NCBI GenBank assembly: GCA_903893215.1
Contig: CAITLJ010000082.1
Span: 1 to 64,000 of the forward strand
DNA length: 64,000 bases
Reading direction: 5' to 3'
Origin: an uncultured Ferrovum sp.
GTDB lineage: Bacteria > Pseudomonadota > Gammaproteobacteria > Burkholderiales > Ferrovaceae
In this document: positions 26,369-35,934 of the stretch, in pieces
Position numbering within the stretch: the stretch's first letter is position 1
How the letters are laid out: each line of letters opens with the position of its first letter
Position numbers and translations under genes: made by a program
Notes under the pieces: generated by a model
Seen by the model: only the letters and a program-made list of their open reading frames with translations
What the model was told of the DNA's origin: nothing
The model's database searches: none

Positions 26369-27519
26369 TGTGGGGAGGGCTCCGAGTTGACGAAATCAAG
26401 GACGGCCGGGTCGACGTCCTGTTCCTGCAGGTTGGCGCCGTGTGGCGCAAATTCGGCTGGAAAGGCCTGGCGCAGTGATGTGAGGGTGCCGCAGGCGTTG
26501 CTGTCATAGCCCGGCAATTCGCCAATCCGGCGCTTCAGTTCGCCGGCACGTAGCAGGTTGCGCACCGAATCGAGGTCGAGGCGGTTGGCGTCGTCCTGCC
26601 GGCAGGCCAGAAAATAACGCTCGGTGACCAGTGGGATGAAGTCAAGCTGAAAGCGGCGCGCTGCGGTTTCGATACCAAAGCCGACGTCCGCCATGCCGCT
26701 GGCAATGTAGGCGGCCACGGCCGCATGGGTGTATTCCCACATTTCGTAGCCCGGAATCTGTTCGCTGGCCACGCGCTGTTCCTGCAGCAGCAGGTCGATC
26801 AGCAGGCGGGTTCCGGAGCCCGGCTGGCGGTTGATGAAACGCGGTTTGCGCAGCGGCAGGTCACGGATGCCGGTGATCCCGAGCGGATTGCCCGGCGGCA
26901 CCATCAAGCCCTGCACCCGGGTGGCCAGATTGATCAGTTGTACCGGTTGGGCGAGCAGGGCTTGCCGGTAAGGGGCCATGCCGGCGGCTTGCAGTTGGCC
27001 GATCGGCACATGAAAACCGGCCAGATCACACTCCTTGCGCGCCAGCGCCTGCAGCGCATCCGTGCTGCTGGTGTAGCGCAGGTCAAAGTTCAGGCCGGAC
27101 TCGACCAGCGTCTCGCGCAGCGCCTGAACGGCAAAGCCATGGCTGGCCTGGATCCGCACCGGGGCCGAGGCGGACAGTACGCGCTCCATTTCGGCGCTGA
27201 GTTCGGAGGACAGGCTGTCGAGGGCTGGCGACAGGCGTGCTGCAATGCGGCGATCGGCCCACAGCAGCACCTGGCCCAACGGTGTCAGTTGCCCGCCGCG
27301 GCCACGCTCCAGCTGGATCAGTGGGGTGCCAAATGCCTGATCTGCCTCGCGGATCAGGCCCCATGCATGCCGGTAGGACAGCTGCAGGGTCTTGGCGGCC
27401 TGAGCCAGGCTGCCCTGTTCGTGCACCGCAGCACACAAACGCAATACCTGGGGCAGGTCGAAGTCGGGTTGCCCGGGGCGTTGCAGTGACCATTCCGGAC
27501 GTACGTGTAGACGGAACAT
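26365..27519 (-). CDS. Transcriptional regulator with LysR/ModE-type HTH and molybdate-binding-like domain (FdsR-like)
   Basis: A 384-residue protein. The N-terminal winged helix is VLRLCAAVHEQGSLAQAAKT followed by LSYRHAWGLIREADQAF and RGGQLTPLGQVLL. The C-terminal ~250 residues form a periplasmic-binding-protein-like sensor with the block INRQPGSGTRLLIDLLL, as in molybdate-type regulators. It is divergent from the fds operon, with 134 bases between the starts, so it is the natural candidate to control it. A molybdate or C1 ligand is inferred from the context. Confidence 0.8.
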   Translation of the reverse strand: MFRLHVRPEWSLQRPGQPDFDLPQVLRLCAAVHEQGSLAQAAKTLQLSYRHAWGLIREADQAFGTPLIQLERGRGGQLTPLGQVLLWADRRIAARLSPALDSLSSELSAEMERVLSASAPVRIQASHGFAVQALRETLVESGLNFDLRYTSSTDALQALARKECDLAGFHVPIGQLQAAGMAPYRQALLAQPVQLINLATRVQGLMVPPGNPLGITGIRDLPLRKPRFINRQPGSGTRLLIDLLLQEQRVASEQIPGYEMWEYTHAAVAAYIASGMADVGFGIETAARRFQLDFIPLVTERYFLACRQDDANRLDLDSVRNLLRAGELKRRIGELPGYDSNACGTLTSLRQAFPAEFAPHGANLQEQDVDPAVLDFVNSEPSPQ

Positions 27520-27523
27520 TATG

Positions 27524-27616
27524 CAATGTTATACATATTGTGGTGGGGTGGGTGCGCTGCTAAAGTCTCGATTCTAAGAGTGATTCGCCTTTTTATATGC
27601 TGATTTGAACATATAA
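27524..27616. promoter_or_regulatory. Divergent control region of fds operon with two palindromes
   Basis: The 134-base space between the regulator and fdsG holds an AT-rich dyad-like site (27524-27540, CAATGTTATACATATTG) next to the regulator start. It also holds a second inverted repeat, TTATATG-N10-CATATAA (27593-27616), about 40 bases before fdsG. Both are plausible binding sites for the regulator encoded at 27519. Promoter hexamers were not assigned. Confidence 0.5.
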
Positions 27617-27653
27617 GGGCGGTCGCAACAAATCATCGGCAGGAGATGCCCGC

Positions 27654-28112
27654 GTGAGCTACAGCGAACTGTACAGTGACTTGGTCGAGATGCCAGGCGC
27701 ACTGCTTCCGATCTTCCATCGCATCCAGGAGCGTCTGGGTTATGTCCCGCAGGAGGCCCTGCCGGAGATTGCCAAGGCGCTCAACCTGTCTCGCGCAGAG
27801 GTGCATGGCGTGATGACGTTTTACCACGACTTCCGCAGCGAACCCGCGGGCCGCACGGTGGTAAAGATCTGCCGCGCCGAGGCCTGTCAGGCGATGGGTG
27901 CCAATGCCCTGGTCGCTCATGCCGAGGCCTGCCTGCACACGCCGCTCAACTCGACCAGTGCCGACGGTTCGGCCACGCTGGAAGCCATGTATTGTCTTGG
28001 CAATTGCGCATTGGCGCCGGCAGTGATGATCAACGGTGATCTGAAGGGCCGGGTCACTCCGGCACGCTTCGATGCCTTGGTGGCCGCAGCTGGCAAGGCG
28101 GTGCCCGCATGA
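27654..28112 (+). CDS. fdsG: NAD-dependent formate dehydrogenase gamma subunit FdsG
   Basis: A 152-residue NuoE-like [2Fe-2S] subunit. It carries LPEIAKALNLSRAEVHGVMT and YHDFRSEP, and the cluster cysteines in ICRAEACQAMGA and MYCLGNCALAPA. It passes electrons between FdsB and FdsA. The start is GTG 27654, with CAGGAGAT upstream. It overlaps fdsB by four bases (ATGA). Confidence 0.96.
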   Translation: MSYSELYSDLVEMPGALLPIFHRIQERLGYVPQEALPEIAKALNLSRAEVHGVMTFYHDFRSEPAGRTVVKICRAEACQAMGANALVAHAEACLHTPLNSTSADGSATLEAMYCLGNCALAPAVMINGDLKGRVTPARFDALVAAAGKAVPA

Positions 28113-29659
28113 TCCGCGTTTATGTTCCCCGCGATTCGGCCGCCCTGTCGGTGGGGGCGGACGATGTTGCCGCTGCCATCACCGTTCAGGCGCAACAGCG
28201 TGGCCTTGCCGTCGAACTGGTGCGCAACGGCTCGCGCGGCCTGCTCTGGCTGGAAACCCTGGTGGAAGTCACCACACCGGCGGGACGGGTGGCCTACGGC
28301 CCGGTGTATCCGGAAGATGTGGAAAGTCTGTTCGAGGCAGACTTCCTGCACGGTGGCGCGCATGCGCTGGGGCACGGACTGACGGACCAGATTCCGTATC
28401 TGGCCAGACAGGAACGCCTGACCTTTGCGCGCTGCGGAATTACCGACCCGCTCTCACTCGATGATTACCTTGCGCATGACGGCTACCGTGGCCTGCGCAA
28501 TGCGCTGGCCATGGACGCCGCCGCCATCGTTCAGCAGGTCACCGATTCCGGTCTGCGTGGTCGCGGTGGTGCCGCGTTCCCCACCGGCATCAAGTGGAAG
28601 ACCGTGCTGGGTGCGCAGGCAGCGCAAAAGTACATCGTGTGCAATGCCGACGAAGGCGATTCGGGCACCTTCGCTGATCGCATGATCATGGAAGATGATC
28701 CCTTTACGCTGATCGAAGGCATGACCATCGCGGGCGTGGCGGTCGGGGCCACCATCGGCTACATCTACCTGCGCTCGGAATATCCGTACGCCTTCGACGT
28801 GTTGAATCAGGCGATCGCCATTGCCAACCAGCACCAATGGCTGGGCGAAAACATCCAGGGTAGCGGCAAGACCTTCCATCTGGAAGTGCGATTGGGCGCT
28901 GGCGCCTACATCTGCGGCGAGGAAACGGCGCTGCTGGAAAGCCTGGAAGGCAAGCGCGGGATTGTGCGCTACAAGCCGCCCATTCCGGCGCTGAAGGGCC
29001 TGTTCGGCCTGCCCACCATCGTCAACAATACGATCTCCTTTGCATCCGTGCCGATCATCATGGACAAGGGCGGTGAGTTTTACCGCAACTACGGCATGGG
29101 CCGCTCGCGCGGCACGCTGCCGTTCCAGTTGGCCGGCAACCTCAAGCAGGGGGGGCTGGTCGAGAAGGCGTTTGGCCTGACCCTGCGTGAACTGATTTAT
29201 GACTTTGGCGGTGGCACCGCCAGCGGCCGTCCGGTCCGCGCCATCCAGGTGGGCGGACCGTTAGGCGCCTATGTGCCGGCCAGCCAGTTCGACACGCCGC
29301 TCGATTACGAAGCGTATGTCGGCATCTCGGCCATGATCGGGCACGGCGGCATCGTGGTGTTCGACGACACGGTCGACATGGCGCAGATGGCGCGTTACGC
29401 GATGGAGTTCTGTGCCATCGAATCGTGCGGCAAATGCACGCCATGTCGGGTGGGTTCCACCCGCGGTGTGGAAGTGGTCGACCGCATCATCGCCAATCAG
29501 GATCGTGCCGCCAACCTCGCGCTGCTGCGCAGTCTGTGCGACACCATGCTGAACGGTTCGCTCTGCGCGATGGGTGGCATGGCGCCTTACCCGGTGCTTA
29601 GCGCGCTCAATCATTTTCCGGAAGATTTCGGCATCGAAGCCGGCGAACTGGCTGCCTGA
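28109..29659 (+). CDS. fdsB: NAD-dependent formate dehydrogenase beta subunit FdsB (FMN/NADH site)
   Basis: A 516-residue NuoF-like flavoprotein with an N-terminal thioredoxin-like region. The FMN loop is GLRGRGGAAFPTGIKW and the NADH-binding segment is GAGAYICGEETALLESLEGK. The [4Fe-4S] ligands are C440, C443 and C446 in ESCGKCTPCRVGS, plus a fourth cysteine in GSLCAMGG. It transfers electrons from the iron-sulphur chain to NAD+. A gap of 101 bases precedes fdsA. Confidence 0.97.
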   Translation: MIRVYVPRDSAALSVGADDVAAAITVQAQQRGLAVELVRNGSRGLLWLETLVEVTTPAGRVAYGPVYPEDVESLFEADFLHGGAHALGHGLTDQIPYLARQERLTFARCGITDPLSLDDYLAHDGYRGLRNALAMDAAAIVQQVTDSGLRGRGGAAFPTGIKWKTVLGAQAAQKYIVCNADEGDSGTFADRMIMEDDPFTLIEGMTIAGVAVGATIGYIYLRSEYPYAFDVLNQAIAIANQHQWLGENIQGSGKTFHLEVRLGAGAYICGEETALLESLEGKRGIVRYKPPIPALKGLFGLPTIVNNTISFASVPIIMDKGGEFYRNYGMGRSRGTLPFQLAGNLKQGGLVEKAFGLTLRELIYDFGGGTASGRPVRAIQVGGPLGAYVPASQFDTPLDYEAYVGISAMIGHGGIVVFDDTVDMAQMARYAMEFCAIESCGKCTPCRVGSTRGVEVVDRIIANQDRAANLALLRSLCDTMLNGSLCAMGGMAPYPVLSALNHFPEDFGIEAGELAA

Positions 29660-29760
29660 GGCCACACCAACAGGTAGCACCGGCGCGCATACGTACGCAG
29701 CGCCGCCAAGCATCCGGGGCGCGTGAAAACGCGGGGCCGGAAAGCAAAAGGAGAAGCACC

Positions 29761-32607
29761 ATGCAGTCCCGTTTTGATGAAGACTTCGGTACCCCGGCAA
29801 GCCACGCCAGCGAGAGCGTCACGTTGACCATCGACGGCATGACCGTCACCGTGCCCGCGGGCACGTCAATCATGCGCGCTGCGGCCGGTGCCGGCGTGAT
29901 GGTGCCCAAGCTGTGCGCCACCGACAGCGTGGACCCCTACGGCTCGTGCCGTCTCTGTCTGGTCGAAGTGGATGGCCGCCGCGGCTACCCGGCCTCGTGC
30001 ACCACCCCCTGCGAAAGCGGTCTCAACGTGCGCACGCAGAGCAACAAGCTGGCCGAGATCCGCAAGGGCGTGATGGAGCTCTACATCTCCGACCACCCGC
30101 TCGACTGCCTGACCTGCACCACCAATGGCAACTGCGAACTGCAGGACATGGCCGGTGCGGTGGGCCTGCGCGAAGTACGCTATGGCTACGAAGGCGAGAA
30201 CCACACCAAGAGCCTGAAGGACGACTCCAACCCCTACTTCACCTACGATCCCTCCAAGTGCATCGTCTGCAGCCGTTGCGTGCGAGCCTGCGAGGAAGTG
30301 CAGGGCACCTTTGCACTGACCATCGAAGGGCGTGGTTTTGATTCGCGCGTTTCCGCCGGCATGAGCGAGAAGTTCATGGACAGCGAGTGCGTGTCCTGCG
30401 GTGCCTGCGTGCAGGCCTGCCCGACCGCCACGCTGACTGAAAAGTCGATGACCCTGATGGGCCAGCCCGATCACAGCGTGATCACCACCTGCGCCTACTG
30501 CGGTGTGGGCTGTTCCTTCCGTGCCGAAATGCAGGGCAGCCGCGTGGTGCGCATGGTGCCGTGGAAGGACGGCAAGGCCAATCACGGCCATTCCTGCGTG
30601 AAGGGCCGCTTTGCCTGGGGCTATGCCACCCACCCGGACCGCATCACCAAGCCGATGATCCGCGACGCCATCACTGACCCGTGGAAGGAAGTCAGCTGGG
30701 ACGAGGCGCTGCAGTATGCCGCCCGCCGCTTCCAGCAAATCCAGGCCAAGCACGGGCGCGATTCGATCGGCGGCATCACCTCCTCGCGTTGCACCAATGA
30801 GGAAGCCTATCTGGTACAGAAGCTTGTACGCGCCGTATTCAACAACAACAACGTGGATACCTGTGCCCGGGTGTGCCACTCGCCCACCGGTTATGGTCTG
30901 AAAGCCACGCTGGGGGAATCGGCTGGCACGCAGGACTTTGATTCGGTGCTGGCTTCCGACGTGATCCTGGTAATCGGTGCCAACCCGACGGATGGCCATC
31001 CAGTATTCGCGTCGCTGATGAAGAAGCGCCTGCGCCAGGGGGCCAAGCTGATCGTGGTAGATCCGCGCCAGATCGATCTGGTGCGCTCGGCGCACATCGA
31101 AGCGCAGCACCATCTCAAGCTGCGTCCCGGCACCAACGTGGCCATTGTCAACGCGCTGGCGCATGTGATCGTCACCGAAGGTCTGGTCCAGGAAGCCTTC
31201 GTGGCCGAGCGTTGCGATGTTGATTCCTTCAACAAATGGCGTACCTTTGCCGCGCGCGAGAACAATTCACCGGAAGCTCTTGAGGCAATCACTGGTGTGC
31301 CGGCCAAGTCGGTGCGCGAGGCGGCGCGTCTGTTCGCCACCGGCGGCAACGGTGCCATCTACTACGGCCTGGGCGTGACCGAGCATGCACAGGGTTCCAC
31401 CACCGTGATCGGCATCGCCAATCTGGCAATGGCAACTGGCAACGTGGGACGGCGTGGCGTGGGGGTCAACCCGCTGCGTGGTCAGAACAACGTGCAGGGC
31501 TCCTGCGACATGGGTTCGTTCCCCCACGAACTGCCGGGCTACCGTCACGTGTCGGAGGCCGGGGCGCGCCAGTTGTTTGGCGACGCCTGGGGCGTGACCA
31601 TCCAGCACGAGCCGGGCCTGCGCATTCCCAACATGTTCGAAGCCGCGATGGATGGAAGCTTCCGTGGCATGTACGTGGAAGGCGAGGACATCGTGCAGTC
31701 CGACCCTAACACCCAGCACGTGATCGCCGCCTTGCAGCAACTCGAATGCCTGGTGGTGCAGGATATCTTCCTGAATGAAACCGCCATGTATGCGCACGTG
31801 TTCCTGCCGGGCTCTTCGTTCCTGGAAAAGGACGGCACCTTCACCAACGCCGAGCGCCGTATCTCGCGAGTGCGCAAGGTGATGCCGCCGCTGGCTGGCA
31901 AGGCGGACTGGGAAGTCACCCAGGCACTGGCGCAGGCGATGGGTTATCCCATGAATTACAGCCATCCGTCCGAGATCATGGACGAGATCGCACGTCTCAC
32001 GCCCACCTTTACCGGCGTGAGTTACGAGAAGCTCGACCGTCTGGGCAGCGTGCAGTGGCCCTGCAACGAGGCTACGCCGGAAGGCACCCCCACCATGCAC
32101 ATTGATGAATTCGTGCGTGGCAAGGGCAACTTCATGCTGACCGAATACATTCCGACCAGCGAGAAGGTGACCAAGCGCTTCCCGCTGCTGATGACCACCG
32201 GCCGCATCCTGTCGCAGTACAACGTGGGTGCACAAACCCGGCGTACCGCCAACAACGCCTGGCACTCGGAAGATCGGGTCGATATCCATCCGGTGGATGC
32301 CGAAGATCGCGGTATCAAGGACGGCGACTGGGTCGGGATCACCAGCCGGGCGGGCCAGACGGTGCTGCGCGCCACGGTATCGGAGCGCATGCAGCCGGGG
32401 GTGGTCTACACCACCTTCCACTTCCCGGAATCGGGCGCCAACGTGATCACCACCGACAACTCGGACTGGGCGACCAACTGCCCGGAGTACAAGGTGACTG
32501 CCGTCGAACTGACCATGGTGTCGCAACCTTCGGAGTGGCAGTCGCATTACAAGCGCTTTGCGAAGGACCAGATCGGTATGGTGCCGCACCTGGAAGCCAA
32601 GGCCTGA
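29761..32607 (+). CDS. fdsA: NAD-dependent formate dehydrogenase alpha subunit FdsA (Mo/W-bis-MGD, cysteine type)
   Basis: The 948-residue catalytic subunit oxidises formate to CO2. Clusters in order: [2Fe-2S] at C52, C63, C66 and C80; His-ligated [4Fe-4S] at H112, C116, C119 and C125; two ferredoxin clusters (C167-C177 and C210-C220); and the catalytic-domain cluster C244, C247, C251 and C279. The metal ligand is C372 in CARVCHSPTGYG, encoded by TGC at 30874-30876. It is therefore not a selenocysteine enzyme. AAGGAG precedes the ATG. Assembly needs bis-MGD and the FdhD chaperone encoded next. Confidence 0.97.
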   Translation: MQSRFDEDFGTPASHASESVTLTIDGMTVTVPAGTSIMRAAAGAGVMVPKLCATDSVDPYGSCRLCLVEVDGRRGYPASCTTPCESGLNVRTQSNKLAEIRKGVMELYISDHPLDCLTCTTNGNCELQDMAGAVGLREVRYGYEGENHTKSLKDDSNPYFTYDPSKCIVCSRCVRACEEVQGTFALTIEGRGFDSRVSAGMSEKFMDSECVSCGACVQACPTATLTEKSMTLMGQPDHSVITTCAYCGVGCSFRAEMQGSRVVRMVPWKDGKANHGHSCVKGRFAWGYATHPDRITKPMIRDAITDPWKEVSWDEALQYAARRFQQIQAKHGRDSIGGITSSRCTNEEAYLVQKLVRAVFNNNNVDTCARVCHSPTGYGLKATLGESAGTQDFDSVLASDVILVIGANPTDGHPVFASLMKKRLRQGAKLIVVDPRQIDLVRSAHIEAQHHLKLRPGTNVAIVNALAHVIVTEGLVQEAFVAERCDVDSFNKWRTFAARENNSPEALEAITGVPAKSVREAARLFATGGNGAIYYGLGVTEHAQGSTTVIGIANLAMATGNVGRRGVGVNPLRGQNNVQGSCDMGSFPHELPGYRHVSEAGARQLFGDAWGVTIQHEPGLRIPNMFEAAMDGSFRGMYVEGEDIVQSDPNTQHVIAALQQLECLVVQDIFLNETAMYAHVFLPGSSFLEKDGTFTNAERRISRVRKVMPPLAGKADWEVTQALAQAMGYPMNYSHPSEIMDEIARLTPTFTGVSYEKLDRLGSVQWPCNEATPEGTPTMHIDEFVRGKGNFMLTEYIPTSEKVTKRFPLLMTTGRILSQYNVGAQTRRTANNAWHSEDRVDIHPVDAEDRGIKDGDWVGITSRAGQTVLRATVSERMQPGVVYTTFHFPESGANVITTDNSDWATNCPEYKVTAVELTMVSQPSEWQSHYKRFAKDQIGMVPHLEAKA

Positions 32608-32611
32608 TCAC

Positions 32612-33454
32612 GTGCCATTCGCCGGACTCAATCCCCATCGCACGTTTGCCGGCCAGCGCTGGCTGGCGGGCGATGAGGAGTTGCGCAACGACGCCGTGGC
32701 CGAAGAAACGCCGGTGGCGCTGCTGTTCGATGGCCAACCCCATGTGGTGATGATGGCCTCGCCGCAGGACCTAGAGGACTTTGCGCTGGGTTTTTGCCTG
32801 AGTGAGGGGCTGCTGGCTGGCCCCGACGATCTGCTTGCCCTCGAGGTACTCACCCATCCCGAAGGCATTGCCCTGCAACTGGCCTGCCGTCCCGGGGCCT
32901 TGCCCGACCTGGGTGAGCGCCGGCGCAACCTGACCGGGCGCACTGGCTGCGGCTTGTGTGGTGCCGAAACGCTGGCACAGGCGGTGCGCGCGCCAAGACC
33001 GGTGGGAGCCGGTGTGACCCTCACCGCACAGGCGCTGCAGGCCGCACTGGCGGCCTTGGGCGCTGCGCAGCCCCTGAATGCCATCACCGGCGCCGTGCAT
33101 GCCGCTGCCTGGTGCAGTGTGGCAGGTGAAGTGCTGCTGGTTCGCGAGGATGTGGGGCGCCACAACGCACTCGACAAGCTGATCGGCGCGCTGGCCCGAC
33201 AGGGCCTGGATCCCGCTGCCGGGTTCCTGTTGCTGACCAGTCGCGCCAGCTATGAACTGGTGCTGAAGGCGAGCATGGTGGGAATCACCACCGTGCTGGC
33301 CGTCTCGGCGCCGACCGGTCTTGCGATCCGCATGGCGGATGAGGCCGGCATCACCCTGGTCGCGTTTGCGCGTACCGGCCGTCATACCATCTACACGCAC
33401 CCGGACCGCTTGCAGCCGCTGTCAGCGGTGGAGCAGCCAGCCGTCTTGCCCTGA
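32612..33454 (+). CDS. fdhD: Formate dehydrogenase sulfurtransferase/chaperone FdhD (FdsC)
   Basis: A 280-residue FdhD-family protein that delivers sulphur to the molybdenum cofactor of formate dehydrogenase. The essential cysteine loop is C113/C116 in RTGCGLCGAE. Other family blocks are EDFALGFCLSEGLL, VREDVGRHNALDKLIG and LTSRASYELVLKASMVGI. The start is GTG 32612, four bases after the fdsA stop. In fds operons this gene is called fdsC. Confidence 0.95.
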   Translation: MPFAGLNPHRTFAGQRWLAGDEELRNDAVAEETPVALLFDGQPHVVMMASPQDLEDFALGFCLSEGLLAGPDDLLALEVLTHPEGIALQLACRPGALPDLGERRRNLTGRTGCGLCGAETLAQAVRAPRPVGAGVTLTAQALQAALAALGAAQPLNAITGAVHAAAWCSVAGEVLLVREDVGRHNALDKLIGALARQGLDPAAGFLLLTSRASYELVLKASMVGITTVLAVSAPTGLAIRMADEAGITLVAFARTGRHTIYTHPDRLQPLSAVEQPAVLP

Positions 33455-33464
33455 GGAACGTCGC

Positions 33465-33689
33465 ATGCATATTGAAAACCTGGTCACCATGTTGAACCAG
33501 ATCAACTCTTTTTTTGCCACCGAGCCCGACCGCGAGCTGGGCATCGAAGGCATCCGCAACCACGTGCAGCGCTTCTGGGAGCCACGCATGCGTCGCTTGA
33601 TCATTGCGCATGTGCAGGCGGGGGGGGCCGGCGTCGAGCCCCTGGCACTGGAAGCGGTCAAGCGTCTGGAGGCGGTGAAAGCCGCTTGA
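33465..33689 (+). CDS. fdsD: Formate dehydrogenase delta subunit FdsD
   Basis: A 74-residue small subunit starting MHIENLVTMLNQINSFFATE, with the FdsD pattern IRNHVQRFWEPRMRRLIIAH. It is the last gene of the operon, 10 bases after fdhD, with GAGGAAC as the ribosome site. In homologous operons FdsD takes part in cofactor binding and maturation. Confidence 0.93.
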   Translation: MHIENLVTMLNQINSFFATEPDRELGIEGIRNHVQRFWEPRMRRLIIAHVQAGGAGVEPLALEAVKRLEAVKAA

Positions 33690-33777
33690 AGCGTTGCGAT
33701 AGGCGGGTTCCGGTTTTGCGCGAAGCCGGACTGTGAAACAATAGCGGTAACTGGAAACATATAGAGCGCGCAGCAAA

Positions 33778-34371
33778 ATGATTGATCGGGATGGATATCG
33801 GCCGAATGTCGGGATCATCCTGGTGAACACCCGTAATCAGGTGTTCTGGGGTAAACGTATCCGCGAGCATTCGTGGCAGTTTCCGCAGGGTGGCATCAAG
33901 CATGGCGAATCCCCCGAACAGGCCATGTATCGTGAGCTGATGGAAGAGGTTGGCTTGCGGCCGGAGCACGTGCGCATCCTGGGGCGTACCCGCAACTGGT
34001 TGCGCTATGACGTGCCCGAAACCTGGGTGCGTCGAGAGTGGCGCGGCAATTATCGCGGCCAGAAGCAGATCTGGTACCTGCTGCGCCTGACCGGCCGTGA
34101 TTCGGATGTGTCCCTGCGCGCAAGCTCGCATCCTGAGTTTGATGCATGGCGCTGGCATGAGTACTGGATTCCGCTGGACAGCGTGATCGAGTTCAAACGC
34201 GATGTGTACCGCAACGCGCTCAACGAACTTTCGACCTTTCTGGAGCGCCTGCCGGCGCGTCCGGGCGGGCGCGCTGCCGTCGCACTCAAGGCCTCCGAGG
34301 CTGCCCTGGCTGGTCCGTCCAGCGACCTGCCGCGCGCGATCCCGTCGCAGGAGTCTGCGCCGGGCAACTGA
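33778..34371 (+). CDS. rppH: RNA pyrophosphohydrolase RppH (Nudix)
   Basis: A 197-residue Nudix hydrolase that removes pyrophosphate from mRNA 5' ends and so triggers decay. The Nudix box spans residues 38-60 (GGIKHGE, then REL and EEVG). The start [17 protein letters not shown] and the RppH block [13 protein letters not shown] are typical. The last ~35 residues are a variable Ala/Ser/Pro-rich tail. Confidence 0.95.
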   Translation: MIDRDGYRPNVGIILVNTRNQVFWGKRIREHSWQFPQGGIKHGESPEQAMYRELMEEVGLRPEHVRILGRTRNWLRYDVPETWVRREWRGNYRGQKQIWYLLRLTGRDSDVSLRASSHPEFDAWRWHEYWIPLDSVIEFKRDVYRNALNELSTFLERLPARPGGRAAVALKASEAALAGPSSDLPRAIPSQESAPGN

Positions 34372-34490
34372 CGGCTGGGTGCCCTGACCGACGGACAGCC
34401 GTCGGCGGGCGGACTAGGGTTTGTCGGCAGGTCGATGCGTTCGGAGGTCGGCCGCCCGGGTCGCCCCGGTTCTGCTATCAGGAGACCACA

Positions 34491-34916
34491 ATGCCCAATC
34501 TCGCAGGCACCAAAACCCATGCAAACCTGAAGGACGCCTTCGCTGGCGAAGCGCAGGCCAACCGCCGTTATCTGTACTTTGCTGCCAAGGCCGACGAGGA
34601 AGGCCGCACTGACGTGGCGGCCGTGTTCCGCACGGCTGCAGAGAGTGAGACGGCCCACGCGCGAGGCCATCTCAAATATCTGGAGGCGGTGGGCGATCCC
34701 GATACCGGCCTGCCGATCGGTGATTCCGCGCACAACCTGAAATCGGCGATCGCGGGCGAGACCCACGAGTCCACCGCCATGTACCCGGGCATGGCCAAGA
34801 CCGCACGGGAGGAGGGTTTCACCGAAATCGCCGACTGGTTCGACACGCTTGCAAAGGTGGAAAGCTCGCACGCCCAGCGTTTCACCCAGGCGCTCGACAA
34901 GCTCGGCATGAACTGA
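34491..34916 (+). CDS. Rubrerythrin-family diiron protein (no rubredoxin domain)
   Basis: A 141-residue four-helix ferritin-like protein with the diiron ligands in GEAQANRRYLYFA, AESETAHARGHL, AGETHESTAMYPGMA and KVESSHAQRF. The C-terminal rubredoxin-type FeCys4 domain of classical rubrerythrin is absent. The likely role is peroxide reduction, with an external electron donor. It is a single gene with a strong AGGAGACC site. Confidence 0.9.
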   Translation: MPNLAGTKTHANLKDAFAGEAQANRRYLYFAAKADEEGRTDVAAVFRTAAESETAHARGHLKYLEAVGDPDTGLPIGDSAHNLKSAIAGETHESTAMYPGMAKTAREEGFTEIADWFDTLAKVESSHAQRFTQALDKLGMN

Positions 34917-34938
34917 ACGTGCCTGAAGGGCGCGTATC

Positions 34939-35751
34939 TTACTGAGGCGTGTGTCCTGATGCCGCTTGCTGCAGCGGCGGCTGCAGGACCGTGTTCAAAG
35001 GGGCCGCACTGGCCAGCAGGAATTCCTGCAGCAGCGGTGCCACCTGTTTCAGGTGCAGGCGCGGGGCACCGCCGTTTTCCAGGCGTTGACCATACCCGGC
35101 ACCGCCATCCAAAAAGTAATGCGACTGATACCAGCCGGGCTGGTTGACCGGACAGTGGCCACAGAAAGTGGGTGACAGACCGCGCTGCACCATCGGTGCC
35201 GTGCCCGGTGCGGACAGGCTACGGTTATAGCGGCGCGCCATGCTCATGGACCACAGCATGCGTTCTTCGCGCAGCGCACGAAAGCGGCCGGGACCATCAA
35301 TGTCCTGATCGGTCAGCGGCATGCCCAGGGTATCGGTGAGCTCGGCGTGCACCAACTGGAAGCGCTCCAGGCCTTCGCCCACCACGATCAGAAGCGGCAA
35401 TGCCTGCAGCCGCTCCACCCAGGCCTGGCGCAGTCCCGCAGGGAGCACGGCGGCCCATTCGCCGCCATGGCGTAGCCAGTCAAAACGTGCGTTTTCGCTG
35501 GTTTCGGCGGCGATCATCATCGCTTCATGATTGCCCAGCACGGCATGAAACCAGGGTTCGTCCAGCAGTTGCAGGCTGCGCAGGCTGTCTTCGCCGCGAT
35601 CGATCAGGTCGCCCACCGCAAACAGACGGTCGCGCAGGGGATCAAAGCCGATCGCGTCCAGTTCCCGTTCCAGCCACGCACGCTCGCCATGCAGGTCGCC
35701 AACGACATAGTCGTGGCCACGCTGGTTGGCGGTGGTGCGGTGCAGTTTCAT
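34939..35751 (-). CDS. Calcineurin-like metallophosphoesterase (PrpA-type protein phosphatase)
   Basis: A 270-residue phosphoesterase with the dimetal motifs VVGDLHGERAWL, AVGDLIDRGEDS and VLGNHEAMM, as in bacterial serine/threonine phosphatases of the PrpA/PrpB and lambda-phosphatase type. The start at 35751 has CCGGAGT upstream. An upstream in-frame ATG at 35811 lacks family sequence. The C-terminal half carries GHCPVNQPGWYQSHYFLDGG. The substrate is unknown. Confidence 0.85.
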   Translation of the reverse strand: MKLHRTTANQRGHDYVVGDLHGERAWLERELDAIGFDPLRDRLFAVGDLIDRGEDSLRSLQLLDEPWFHAVLGNHEAMMIAAETSENARFDWLRHGGEWAAVLPAGLRQAWVERLQALPLLIVVGEGLERFQLVHAELTDTLGMPLTDQDIDGPGRFRALREERMLWSMSMARRYNRSLSAPGTAPMVQRGLSPTFCGHCPVNQPGWYQSHYFLDGGAGYGQRLENGGAPRLHLKQVAPLLQEFLLASAAPLNTVLQPPLQQAASGHTPQ

Positions 35752-35884
35752 CGGGACTCCGGACGGTCTGGTCTGATCTTCAGCACAGACGATACCGGGT
35801 AAGTATTTCAATCGCTAGCGGTTTTACCTGAATTTCATGTGCATGCGCAACATGCTGGCGGCCAGCTGCGGCTGCATCTCCATG

Positions 35885-35910
35885 AAAAAAGGCCACCCGG
35901 AGGTGGCCTT
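35885..35910 (-). terminator. Rho-independent terminator of ftfL
   Basis: On the minus strand AAGGCCACC-TCC-GGGTGGCC is followed by TTTTTT. This strong stem with a uridine run lies 25 bases past the ftfL stop. Confidence 0.88.
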
Positions 35911-35934
35911 GCAATGCATCACGCGACGTCCGGC

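Noticed and set aside
30874-30876. Selenocysteine in FdsA (suggested by nearby selA)
   Set aside because: The codon at the metal ligand is TGC (Cys). No in-frame TGA interrupts the gene.
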